The notes beneath the pieces are model-generated. The model was not told where the DNA came from, ran no database searches, and saw only the letters and a list, made by a program, of their open reading frames with translations. A program made the translations under genes and the position numbers. From assembly GCF_001999765.1 (NCBI RefSeq), contig NZ_KV908329.1:1-34752 (forward strand): DNA of 34,752 nt, read 5' to 3'. Below are positions 14,022 through 21,134 of this stretch, in pieces (position 1 is the stretch's first letter; every line of letters starts with the position of its first letter). The DNA comes from Sinomonas mesophila. GTDB lineage: Bacteria > Actinomycetota > Actinomycetes > Actinomycetales > Micrococcaceae.

Positions 14022-15692
14022 CTACTGGCCGCCCGCCACCACGGCCAGCGTCCGGGGCCGCTCGCCACGCCCCCGGGCCGCGGCGTGGCCCGTGACCAGC
14101 GCGGCGAGCTGGGCGGGGTCCTGGGGCGGCTGGGTGCCGCGCCAGGCGATGTGCAGGTCCGGACGCAGGAGCAGGTAGCCCTCGCCGTAGACCTTCCGGG
14201 CGTCCTCGCTCGCGACCGCGAGGGTGTTCACCGGGGCGCCGACGACGGCGATCGCGTCCTCGAGCGGCTGGGCAGCCGCCGCGTCGGTGCCGACGCACAG
14301 GATCGTGTACTCGCGGCCCAGCGAGTCCTGCAGCGGGGCGCCGTCGTCGAGGCGGACGTTCGGGAGGCGGAAGCCCTCGAGGGTCCGCGGCGTGTACGCG
14401 AAGTCAAGCCCCAGCTCGTCGACGGCGTAGTCCTCGCCGTAGCTGATGACCGGTGAGCCCAGATAGCCGTAGCCGAGCTCGATGCCGTACAGGTCGTTGC
14501 TCCACCGCTGCTCCTCGTCGGCAACCGCCGCGAGGTCGGCGCGGGCCTTGTCGCCCTCGGAGTCCCGCGCCGTCATGGCGGGCGACCACATGCCGCGCCA
14601 CTTGCGGCGGCCCATGGTGGCCTTGCGCGAGGCGGCGATGTTGCGGGCCCCGATCGGGCGGCGCTCGAGCTCGTAGCTCTCGAGCAGCGCCTCGCCGCCC
14701 CAGCCATCGAGGGCGGCGGCGAGCTTCCAGGCGAGGTCGACGGCGTCGCCGTGCCCGGTGTTCATCCCCAGGCCTCCCGTCGGGATGACGAGGTGCGCCG
14801 CGTCGCCGGCGATGAAGACGCGGCCCGACGAGTAGCCGTCCGAGAGCATGAGGCGCTGCCGCCAGGACCCGACGTACAGCGTCTCGTAGTCGACCGGGAA
14901 GCCCAGGATCCGCTCGAAGAGTTCAGGCATCTCCTCGTCCGAGGCCACCGTGGCGTGGAGGGAGAAGTGTTTCTTGTCGTCCTGGACGATCAGGAACGAG
15001 GACTTGTCGTCGGCCACGTGGTAGTGGCGTCCCGCGCCGATCGGGATCTGCTCGAGCAGGGTCTCGGAGTAGAAGAGCGCCTGTCGCATCTCCAGCAGGG
15101 AGTCGCCCTCGAGCTCGAAGCCAAGCGTCTTGCGCACCCCGCTGGATGCGCCGTCGCATCCCACCAGGTACGCGGCCCGCGCGCTGGACTCGACGCCGTC
15201 GGCGTTCCGGAAGCGCACGGTGACCGACTCGCCGTCGTCCGTGAACGAGACCACCTCGGCGTCGAACCGCACGGCCACGCTCGGCAGCTCGGCGAGAGCC
15301 TCGACCAGCAGCGGCTCGAGCGTGTACTGGGAGATGAGCTGGTACGGCTCCGCCGGCGCGGACCCGTCGTTGACCTCCCGGTACTGCCGCTTGAGCTCCG
15401 AGACCGAGGGGTAGTGGTGGTGGACCAGCGGCTGGTTGACGAGATTCTCGTCGCAGATGAAGACGTCCATGGACATCTCGTTGTCCAGCCCCGCCTCGCG
15501 GATGCGGTCCGCGAGGCCCATGCGGCGGAAGTTCTCCATCGTGCGGGCGTTGCACCGCTCCATCTTGGGGAGCTTCCACAGCTTCTTGCGCTTCTCGAGC
15601 ACCAGCACGGACTTGCCGCGCTGCCCGAGCTCGACCGCGAGCGTCAGGCCCACGGGCCCTGCACCGACGATCACGACGTCATGGGTCTCCAT
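14022..15692 (-). CDS. FAD-dependent aromatic monooxygenase (PheA/TfdB/MhpA-like)
   Basis: Flavoprotein hydroxylase of 556 residues that adds a hydroxyl group to a phenolic ring using NAD(P)H and oxygen. GAGPVG at residues 10-15 binds the FAD ADP moiety, the DG motif appears in YLVGCDGASSGVRKTLG, and RVFIAGDAAHLVIPTGGLGMNTGHGDAVDLAWKL is the GD/FAD ribityl block, all canonical for PF01494. The C-terminal about 130 residues (from LPNVRLDDGAPLQDSLGREY) form the thioredoxin-like domain found in phenol and resorcinol hydroxylases. ATG at 15692 with GAGAGG about 8 nt upstream. A 19-bp palindrome lies 18 nt upstream of the start. First gene of the decarboxylase operon; no ring-cleavage dioxygenase is in the window, so the pathway must finish elsewhere. 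Confidence 0.9.
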   Translation of the reverse strand: METHDVVIVGAGPVGLTLAVELGQRGKSVLVLEKRKKLWKLPKMERCNARTMENFRRMGLADRIREAGLDNEMSMDVFICDENLVNQPLVHHHYPSVSELKRQYREVNDGSAPAEPYQLISQYTLEPLLVEALAELPSVAVRFDAEVVSFTDDGESVTVRFRNADGVESSARAAYLVGCDGASSGVRKTLGFELEGDSLLEMRQALFYSETLLEQIPIGAGRHYHVADDKSSFLIVQDDKKHFSLHATVASDEEMPELFERILGFPVDYETLYVGSWRQRLMLSDGYSSGRVFIAGDAAHLVIPTGGLGMNTGHGDAVDLAWKLAAALDGWGGEALLESYELERRPIGARNIAASRKATMGRRKWRGMWSPAMTARDSEGDKARADLAAVADEEQRWSNDLYGIELGYGYLGSPVISYGEDYAVDELGLDFAYTPRTLEGFRLPNVRLDDGAPLQDSLGREYTILCVGTDAAAAQPLEDAIAVVGAPVNTLAVASEDARKVYGEGYLLLRPDLHIAWRGTQPPQDPAQLAALVTGHAAARGRGERPRTLAVVAGGQ

Positions 15693-15710
15693 GCTTCCCG
15701 CCTCTCATCT

Positions 15711-15779
15711 GTTCTCAAATTTTGAGAACTGATTAATCTATGTTGATAACGAAACTACCAGCTTGGGTGGCGGAGTCAA
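15711..15779 (-). promoter_or_regulatory. Hydroxylase promoter with 19-bp palindromic operator
   Basis: Predicted -35 TTGACT (15774-15779), 16-bp spacer, -10 TAGTTT (15752-15757), start near 15745. The perfect palindrome GTTCTCAAATTTTGAGAAC (15711-15729) is centred at 15720, about +25. This half-site recurs at the MFS promoter at 18.2 kb in the same position relative to the start, indicating a shared regulator, probably the IclR protein at 12064. The -35 box lies within the end of the MFS pseudogene. Confidence 0.7.
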
Positions 15780-16704
15780 CCCCTTGAGGACGGCTCCGCA
15801 TGAATGGACATCCATCGGCTGTGGCCCCAGGCGGCGGTGACTGTGAGGAGCACGGCGGCCGGCAGCGACAGGCCGAAGATGACGCCGAACTGGCCGCGGT
15901 CCGCCAGCGGGGCGGTGAGGAACGTGGCCAGCGAGCTGCCGAGGAACAGGGAGCAGGCGAAGAGGGGGAGACGGTCGTCGCGCGGGCCGCCGGCGCCACC
16001 TCAGTGGCCCACCCCTGCACGGACACGTGCAGGATGGCGGTCGACGCGCCAATCAGCACGGCCGTGGCGGTTAGCGCAACCGGCGACGGCGACACTGCGG
16101 ACGCCACGAGGCCGAGGAACAGGATCCCGCCACCGATCGTCATGAGATGCGTGCGGCAGAATCGCTCGACGAGCCGGGGCATGACCTGCGCGCCGCCGAT
16201 GATCCCGGCCGCGTAGGACGCTCCGAGCAGGCCGGCCACGGGGACCGCGACCCCGGCATGCTCGAGCGCCGGGACGATGTAGGTGAAGGCCCCGAGCAGC
16301 ACCATGCCTTCAAGGACCGCGAGACCGTACACGCCGAGGACCACGGGCCTGAAGGCGTGGCGCATGACCCGCTCCGTGGTGTCCCGGGGCGTCTCGCGCT
16401 TGCCGCGGAGGACCAGCAGCAGGACCGCGCAGCCCGCGGACGTCAGTCCGAAGACGAGTCGCCAGTCGGTCAGCGCAGCCACGATGCCCGCGGTGAGCGT
16501 GGCGAGGGCGGTCCCCAGGTTCCCGACCACCTGCAGGCGGGAGAGCGACCGGGCGCGCTGGACGCCCTTCGCGGAGTCGCCGATCAGGGTCAGGAGGGTC
16601 GGATACAGGGCACCGACCATCAGGCCCGTCCAGGCCCGCGCCACGGTCAGCGGCGTGAACGAGGCGAAGAGCATGCTCGCGATGCTCCCGAGCGAAGGCC
16701 GCAA
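15776..16704 (-). pseudogene. MFS transporter pseudogene (truncated and frameshifted)
   Basis: Remnant of a 12-helix major facilitator related to sugar- or drug-efflux MFS proteins. The readable part starts inside helix 3-4 (SIASMLFASFTPLTVARAWTGLMVGALYPTLLTL), so about the first 70 residues are missing, and no ribosome-binding site precedes the TTG at 16704. The frame continues through residue about 245 (APAARATTVS) and then shifts at a run of five G on the plus strand (15964-15968); in the new frame FACSLFLGSSLATFLTAPLA and FGVIFGLSLPAAVLLT complete the last two helices, ending at TGA 15776-15778. Two separate lesions support decay rather than a single sequencing error. Its neighbour at 16841 is an intact MFS of another subfamily, which may have replaced it. 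Confidence 0.8.
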
Positions 16705-16779
16705 ACTGGAGCGACCATTCGGATCCGCTGGCGTAGGAGACTCTCATGCGATGACTTCCCACTGCGGAGCGGGCGCCGT

Positions 16780-16822
16780 CGAGCACCGCGGGTGGCCGCC
16801 TCGGCGGCTCCCGCGGTGCTCG
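16780..16822 (-). terminator. Hairpin after the aromatic-acid MFS gene
   Basis: CGAGCACCGCGGG (16780-16792) pairs exactly with 16810-16822; the loop contains a second short stem, CCGCC-TC-GGCGG. It follows the MFS stop codon by 18 bp on the minus strand. There is no T run, so termination strength is uncertain. Confidence 0.6.
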
Positions 16823-16840
16823 AGCGCCGCTCCAACAGCG

Positions 16841-18148
16841 TTAGCTGGCGAGGCTGCTCGGTCGGTGGGCATCCCTGCGCGGATTGAAGAAGAACAGCGC
16901 CGCCACACCGCCGGCCGCGGCCAGGGCCCCGAGCGCGGCGAGGGCATTCCCCCAGCCCGTGACCGGATCGGACGCCGCGTCGACGATGTACCCGGTGACC
17001 GTGGGGATGACCAGCGCGCCGACGTACATGATCCCCATGAAGATGCCCAGGACGCTGGACGTCTGGCGCGGAGGGGCGATCTCGGAGATCCCGGCGGTGA
17101 GCAGCGGGTTGGCCACGTTGATCAGCGAGAATCCGATCGCGTAGATGGCCACCGAGGCCACCTGGCCCGGCAGGAAGAGCAGGGCCGCGAAGAACAGGCC
17201 GCCGACGATCAGGGTCAGGCCCGGGAGGATGCCGCGAAGGATCCGGGAGGAGACGCCACGGCCGATCAGCCTGTCGGTGACATAGCCGATGGGCAGCGCC
17301 GTGACCAGCGTGAGCACGCCCACCACGCCCAGCAGAGAGCCAGCCGTGGTCTGCGGGAAGCCGACCCCGATCTGGAAGTACGTCGGGAGGAACGTGATCA
17401 TCGTGGAGATGATGCTGTAGGTGGCGAACATGGCGACGGAGCCGGCGATGAACGTCCTCGTCGCCAGGATCTTGCGCAGTGGGACCAGGGGCTCCCCGGA
17501 GTCGACGGCGGCCTTCCTGGTCTCCGCCGTGTGGGGGCCGTTCTTCCAGATGGGAATCCATAGGACGATCCAGAGAATGGTCATGGCGGCCAGGAGGCCG
17601 AAGGCCCACCTCCACCCCCACTGGGCGATGACGAGCGCGAGGACGGGGGCCAGCACGATCTTGGCCACGGACGGCATGCCCGTGGCAACCGTCGAGGGGA
17701 AGCCCCGCTTCTGCGTGGGGTACCACGAGTACATGCCGCTGATCAGCAGCGCACCGCTCGGCCCCTCGCCCACGCCCAGCAGGATCCGTGAGGCGAGAAC
17801 GATCGTGAACCCGCCGACGGCCAGCATCGGGGCCACCATGGCCAGGGCCCACGTGAAGACGAGGAAGGCCAGGGCCCACTTGACCGTGAACTTCCTCTGG
17901 AGCGTCCCGGCGAAGAAGCCGCTGATAGCGAAAGCGAGGTAGAAGGCGCTGCCCAGCAGGCCGATCTGGGCAGTGGTCAGGCCGAACTCCTTGGCCAGCG
18001 GCTGCGCCGCGAGGCCTAGGACGGCCTTGTCGGTCCAGTTCAGGACATAGAGGAACAGCAGAAGCGAAGTGTAGCCCCAGGCTGTCCCGGGCTTGACCGT
18101 GTTCACTGCTTGCTGCCTCAGGTCCGGCATCACGTGTGTGGGCTTCAC
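16841..18148 (-). CDS. MFS transporter, probable aromatic-acid importer
   Basis: Intact 12-helix major facilitator of 435 residues in the ACS-like group. LYVLNWTDKAVLGLAAQPLAKEF marks helix 1 and the first loop, LLGVGEGPSGALLISGMYSWYP helix 4, a central loop around residues 205-225 (ETRKAAVDSGEPLVPL) divides the halves, and the protein ends in a short basic tail (NPRRDAHRPSSLAS). The start is the GTG at 18148 with TTGAGG 7-8 nt upstream. It has its own promoter with a palindrome nearly identical to that of the hydroxylase operon, so it is likely induced with it and imports the hydroxybenzoate-type substrate. Substrate assignment rests on this shared regulation, not on the protein alone. Confidence 0.9.
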   Translation of the reverse strand: MKPTHVMPDLRQQAVNTVKPGTAWGYTSLLLFLYVLNWTDKAVLGLAAQPLAKEFGLTTAQIGLLGSAFYLAFAISGFFAGTLQRKFTVKWALAFLVFTWALAMVAPMLAVGGFTIVLASRILLGVGEGPSGALLISGMYSWYPTQKRGFPSTVATGMPSVAKIVLAPVLALVIAQWGWRWAFGLLAAMTILWIVLWIPIWKNGPHTAETRKAAVDSGEPLVPLRKILATRTFIAGSVAMFATYSIISTMITFLPTYFQIGVGFPQTTAGSLLGVVGVLTLVTALPIGYVTDRLIGRGVSSRILRGILPGLTLIVGGLFFAALLFLPGQVASVAIYAIGFSLINVANPLLTAGISEIAPPRQTSSVLGIFMGIMYVGALVIPTVTGYIVDAASDPVTGWGNALAALGALAAAGGVAALFFFNPRRDAHRPSSLAS

Positions 18149-18209
18149 TTTTCAACCTCAATGTAGTTTGTGGCGCCTCGTTGCGCCTTGTCATCGATGG
18201 ATCCCTCGA

Positions 18210-18281
18210 TGATTCTCAGATTCTGAGAATCAGTTATCGTCCTTCGTGATTAGCGTAGTGTGAGCCGAGTCACCGGGTCAA
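18210..18281 (-). promoter_or_regulatory. MFS promoter with 23-bp palindromic operator
   Basis: Predicted -35 TTGACC (18276-18281), 18-bp spacer, -10 TACGCT (18252-18257), start near 18245. The palindrome spans 18210-18232 (arms TGATTCTCAGA around a central T) and is centred at 18221, about +24. Its core TTCTCAGATTCTGAGAA matches the hydroxylase operator at 13 of 17 positions, differing only in the inner bases. Confidence 0.7.
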
Positions 18282-18318
18282 GGTCCGGCCCCCAGCGGCG
18301 GCACCGTGGGAGGCCGTG

Positions 18319-18547
18319 ATGTTCTGGATCGTCGGAGGGATTCACGCGACTGGCCCTCGGCCGTCTTCTTCGCCGCGCTCCCCGCGAGCATGGCGGGCCT
18401 CGGGTTCGCCATGCGCGAGCTCCCCGTCGGGACTTCCTACGCCGTGCGGGTCGGGGTCGGGGCGGTACTCACCGTCGTCTACGCGATGGCCACCGGCGAC
18501 GAGGCGGTCTCTGCGCTCAAGGTCCTGGGCGGCGTCGTGGGGCTCAA
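18319..18547 (+). pseudogene. SMR-family multidrug efflux protein, degenerate copy 2
   Basis: Second remnant of the SMR gene seen at 11720. It keeps the ribosome-binding sequence GGGAGG and the start ATG-TTC-TGG-ATC-GTC that copy 1 has lost, but about 50 bp of helix 1 are deleted after ATCGTC. The frame that follows carries LGFAMRELPVGTSYAVRVGVGA and VYAMATGDEAVSALKVL, then about 20 bp of helix 4 are missing (VLGGVVGLKAIH) and the stop codon is changed from TGA to CGA, so the frame runs on to 18659. Trp in helix 3 (YAVW in copy 1) has become Arg, which would disturb the membrane segment. Not functional. Confidence 0.8.
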
Positions 18548-18735
18548 GGCGATCCACCGAGAGGCCCCGGGCGGCACCTTCCGCCGAAGCTCCCAGCTTC
18601 ACCGGACGAAGCCGGCGGCCTCCCGCCCGCCGCGTGTTCCGCGGAGTCCTGCGGATTGACGGCACTTGTCGAATAAATGAGTCGATTTGACTTATTGACC
18701 CTGCTCAGTCACGGACGTCTACTGATGGAGTCATC

Positions 18736-18752
18736 GCCCCGCCCGGCGGGGC
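18736..18752 (+). other. GC hairpin in the M64 operon leader
   Basis: GCCCCG and CGGGGC pair around the 5-nt loop CCCGG, 26 bp before the start codon at 18778. It could influence translation of the first gene; no function is known. Confidence 0.35.
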
Positions 18753-18777
18753 CCAGCATCGGGTCAGGGGAACCTCC

Positions 18778-19227
18778 ATGCCAGAGAACGACAGCACCGC
18801 ACCTCGAGCCGTCCGGCTCATCTTCGAGTACGACGGCGACGACATCCGGCTCGTCCACCAGTCACCTGTCGATGTGGCCGTCACCGGCTTCGACACTCGC
18901 CGGGAGTTGCGCGCCGGGCGCTTCGTCGAGGTCCGCGACAGCGAGGGCAACGGGCTCGTGCGCGTCCCGGTCCGCATCGACACCGCGAGCGCGGAGGTCT
19001 TCCCCGAGACCCCGGGCGAGCCGATCACGCGCGTCGACGTCGAGCGCCCGAAAGGCGCGTTCACCGTCGTCGTGCCCGCACCGCCGGCCTCCCGCTCGGT
19101 GGCCGTGCTCGACGTGCGCGCCCCCGCTCCCCCGCCGCCCGGCGAGGCGGCCCCGCCCCGCGCCGCGGGCAAGGGCGAGGAGACCGTGCTCGGCGTGTTC
19201 GACCTCCAGTTCGGGGGCCAGCCATGA
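18778..19227 (+). CDS. Hypothetical protein, partner of the M64 peptidase
   Basis: Cytoplasmic-looking protein of 149 residues with no signal peptide or membrane segment and no family I recognise. The first about 100 residues look like a beta-rich domain (VRLIFEYDGDDIRLVHQSPVDV at the start, GAFTVVVPAP at the end); the tail is a Pro/Ala linker (APAPPPPGEAAPPRAAG) ending in the short conserved-looking VLGVFDLQFGG. AGGGGAACCTCC precedes the ATG. The stop overlaps the start of the M64 gene (ATGA), so the two are translationally coupled and probably act together, for example as inhibitor, chaperone or secretion partner of the peptidase. That role is inference from gene order only. Confidence 0.8.
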   Translation: MPENDSTAPRAVRLIFEYDGDDIRLVHQSPVDVAVTGFDTRRELRAGRFVEVRDSEGNGLVRVPVRIDTASAEVFPETPGEPITRVDVERPKGAFTVVVPAPPASRSVAVLDVRAPAPPPPGEAAPPRAAGKGEETVLGVFDLQFGGQP

Positions 19228-21134
19228 CCACCGCCGACGGCACCGTCACCGGCACGACCCAGATCAGCGGGTCCGCCCCGCGCAACCGGGCCTTCAACAT
19301 CGTCCTGCTCGGCGACGGCTTCCAGGCGGCCCAGCAGGGCACGTTCAACTCGGCCTGCACCGCGTTCGTCACGGCCCTCCTCGGCACGCCGCCGTTCAAC
19401 GACCTGGCCCCGGCGATCAACGTCTTCCGGGTCAACGTCACCTCGACCGATTCGGGCGCGGACGACCCGACGTCGGCCGGCGGCACGGGCGCGACGGCGC
19501 GCACCTACTTCGATGCGACCTTCGGCGGGAACGGCATCCGCCGCCTCCTGCTGTGCAACACGACGACGGTGCTCACCGTCGCCGCGGCGCAGGTCCCCGA
19601 ATTCACGCTCGCGCTCCTCGTGGTCAACTCGACCGTCTACGGCGGCGCCGGCGGCTCGGTGGGCACGTTCTCCCTCGCGACCGGCGCGAACGAAATCGCG
19701 ATCCACGAGGCCGGGCACACCGCCTTCGGCCTGGCCGACGAGTACCCGTACTACGCCGGCGGCAGCGAGCCGGGCCACGACCACCACCCGGCCACAGAGC
19801 CCTCCGAGCCCAACGTCACCATCAATTCGAACCGGGCCACGCTCAAGTGGCGCTGGGCCGTCGCCGCCTCAACGGCGATCCCGACCATGTCCAACCCGGA
19901 CTGCTCGACCGTGGACTCCCGGCCGAGCCCCGTCCCGGCCGGGACCGTGGGCGCGTTCGAGGGCGCGCACTACTACCACTGCGGCGCCTTCCGGCCCGAG
20001 TTCGACTGCAAGATGCGCAACCTCGGCGTGCCGTTCTGTGCGGTGTGCCGGGCCGTGATCTGGAACCGGATCTTCCCGCTCACGACGCTCGACGCGCGGC
20101 GGCGCACCCCGATCTCGGTCGTCGCCAGGTACCCGGAGCACCTCGACGTCTTCGCGGTCGACTCGGCGGGCCGCACCGTCTCCGACTGGTGGAGCCCGTC
20201 CACCGGATGGGCCGGCTGGTTCCACCTCTCCGGCGGCATCGCCTCGCCCGGCGGCCCCGGCTCCCCCGTCACAGCCGTCTCGCGCTACGCCGGCCACCTG
20301 GACGTCTTCACGGTCGGCACGGACAACCGTGTCTACAGCGCGTGGTGGGACGTGAGCACCGGCTGGTCGTCGTGGTTCGTGCTCGCCGGGGGCCTCGTGG
20401 CCCGGCCGGGATCCACGGTCAACGTCGTCTCGCGCTACACCGGGCACCTGGACGTGTTCACGATCGCCAACGACGGGCGCATCATGTCGTGCTGGTGGGA
20501 CGCCGCGAGCGGGTGGTCCGGCTGGTTCCACGTCTCCGGCGGCATCGCCGCCAACGGCGCGCAGGTCACGGCCATCGCGCGCTATCCCTTCCACCTCGAC
20601 CTCTTCGTGGTCGGCACGGACAACAAGGTCTACAGCTGTTGGTGGGACGAGCGCAGCGGCTGGGCCGGCTGGTTCCGCGTGGGCGACCAGTCCGCGCGCG
20701 CGGACGCAACCGTCAACGTCGTCGCCCGCCACCGCGACCAGCTGGACCTGTTCACGACCGACCCGTCCGGCCGGATCGTGAGCACATGGTGGAACGTCCG
20801 AGGCGGCTGGGGCACGTGGTTCCAGGTCTCCGGCGGCGTCGCGTCGCCAGGCTCGCAGGTCACCGCGATCGCGCGGTACTCGAACCACCTCGACCTGTTC
20901 ACGGTCGGCACGGACAACCGGATCTACAGCACGTGGTGGCACGACACGACGGGCTGGGCCGGCTGGTTCGTCGTCTCGGGCGGCGTCGCCTCGCCGGGCA
21001 GCACGGTCACGGCGATCTCGCGGTACGCCGAGCACATCGACGTCTTCGCCGTCGGCTCCGACGGCAAGGCCTACAGCACGTGGTGGGACGGTTCGACGGG
21101 CTGGGCGGGATGGTTCCAGCTCGCGGTCACCTGA
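19224..21134 (+). CDS. M64-family metallopeptidase fused to a seven-bladed lectin-like propeller
   Basis: Zinc metallopeptidase of 636 residues. Residues about 20-290 match peptidase family M64 (IgA peptidase type): NRAFNIVLLGDGF at the start, then HEAGHTAFGLADEY with zinc ligands His 161 and His 165, catalytic Glu 162 and the downstream acidic ligand region. Residues about 290-636 are seven repeats of about 48 residues, each with RY-x-x-HLDVF, a turn with D-N/G-R-x-YS, then WW and GWxxWF, ending GG-x-ASPGS; this is the PLL-like (DUF346) beta-propeller pattern known from fucose-binding lectins. No Sec or Tat signal is present at the N-terminus, odd for such an enzyme. Coupled to the 149-residue gene, and its stop overlaps the 3' end of the convergent SARP gene by 8 bp. 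Confidence 0.88.
   Translation: MTTADGTVTGTTQISGSAPRNRAFNIVLLGDGFQAAQQGTFNSACTAFVTALLGTPPFNDLAPAINVFRVNVTSTDSGADDPTSAGGTGATARTYFDATFGGNGIRRLLLCNTTTVLTVAAAQVPEFTLALLVVNSTVYGGAGGSVGTFSLATGANEIAIHEAGHTAFGLADEYPYYAGGSEPGHDHHPATEPSEPNVTINSNRATLKWRWAVAASTAIPTMSNPDCSTVDSRPSPVPAGTVGAFEGAHYYHCGAFRPEFDCKMRNLGVPFCAVCRAVIWNRIFPLTTLDARRRTPISVVARYPEHLDVFAVDSAGRTVSDWWSPSTGWAGWFHLSGGIASPGGPGSPVTAVSRYAGHLDVFTVGTDNRVYSAWWDVSTGWSSWFVLAGGLVARPGSTVNVVSRYTGHLDVFTIANDGRIMSCWWDAASGWSGWFHVSGGIAANGAQVTAIARYPFHLDLFVVGTDNKVYSCWWDERSGWAGWFRVGDQSARADATVNVVARHRDQLDLFTTDPSGRIVSTWWNVRGGWGTWFQVSGGVASPGSQVTAIARYSNHLDLFTVGTDNRIYSTWWHDTTGWAGWFVVSGGVASPGSTVTAISRYAEHIDVFAVGSDGKAYSTWWDGSTGWAGWFQLAVT

Noticed and set aside
16310-16786. 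Alternative minus-strand frame as the missing N-terminus of the MFS pseudogene
   Set aside because: It is in another frame and shows no membrane helices.
20098-21130. Repeated DNA blocks taken as a possible satellite or CRISPR array
   Set aside because: They encode the propeller repeats of the M64 protein; there are no short identical repeats with unique spacers.
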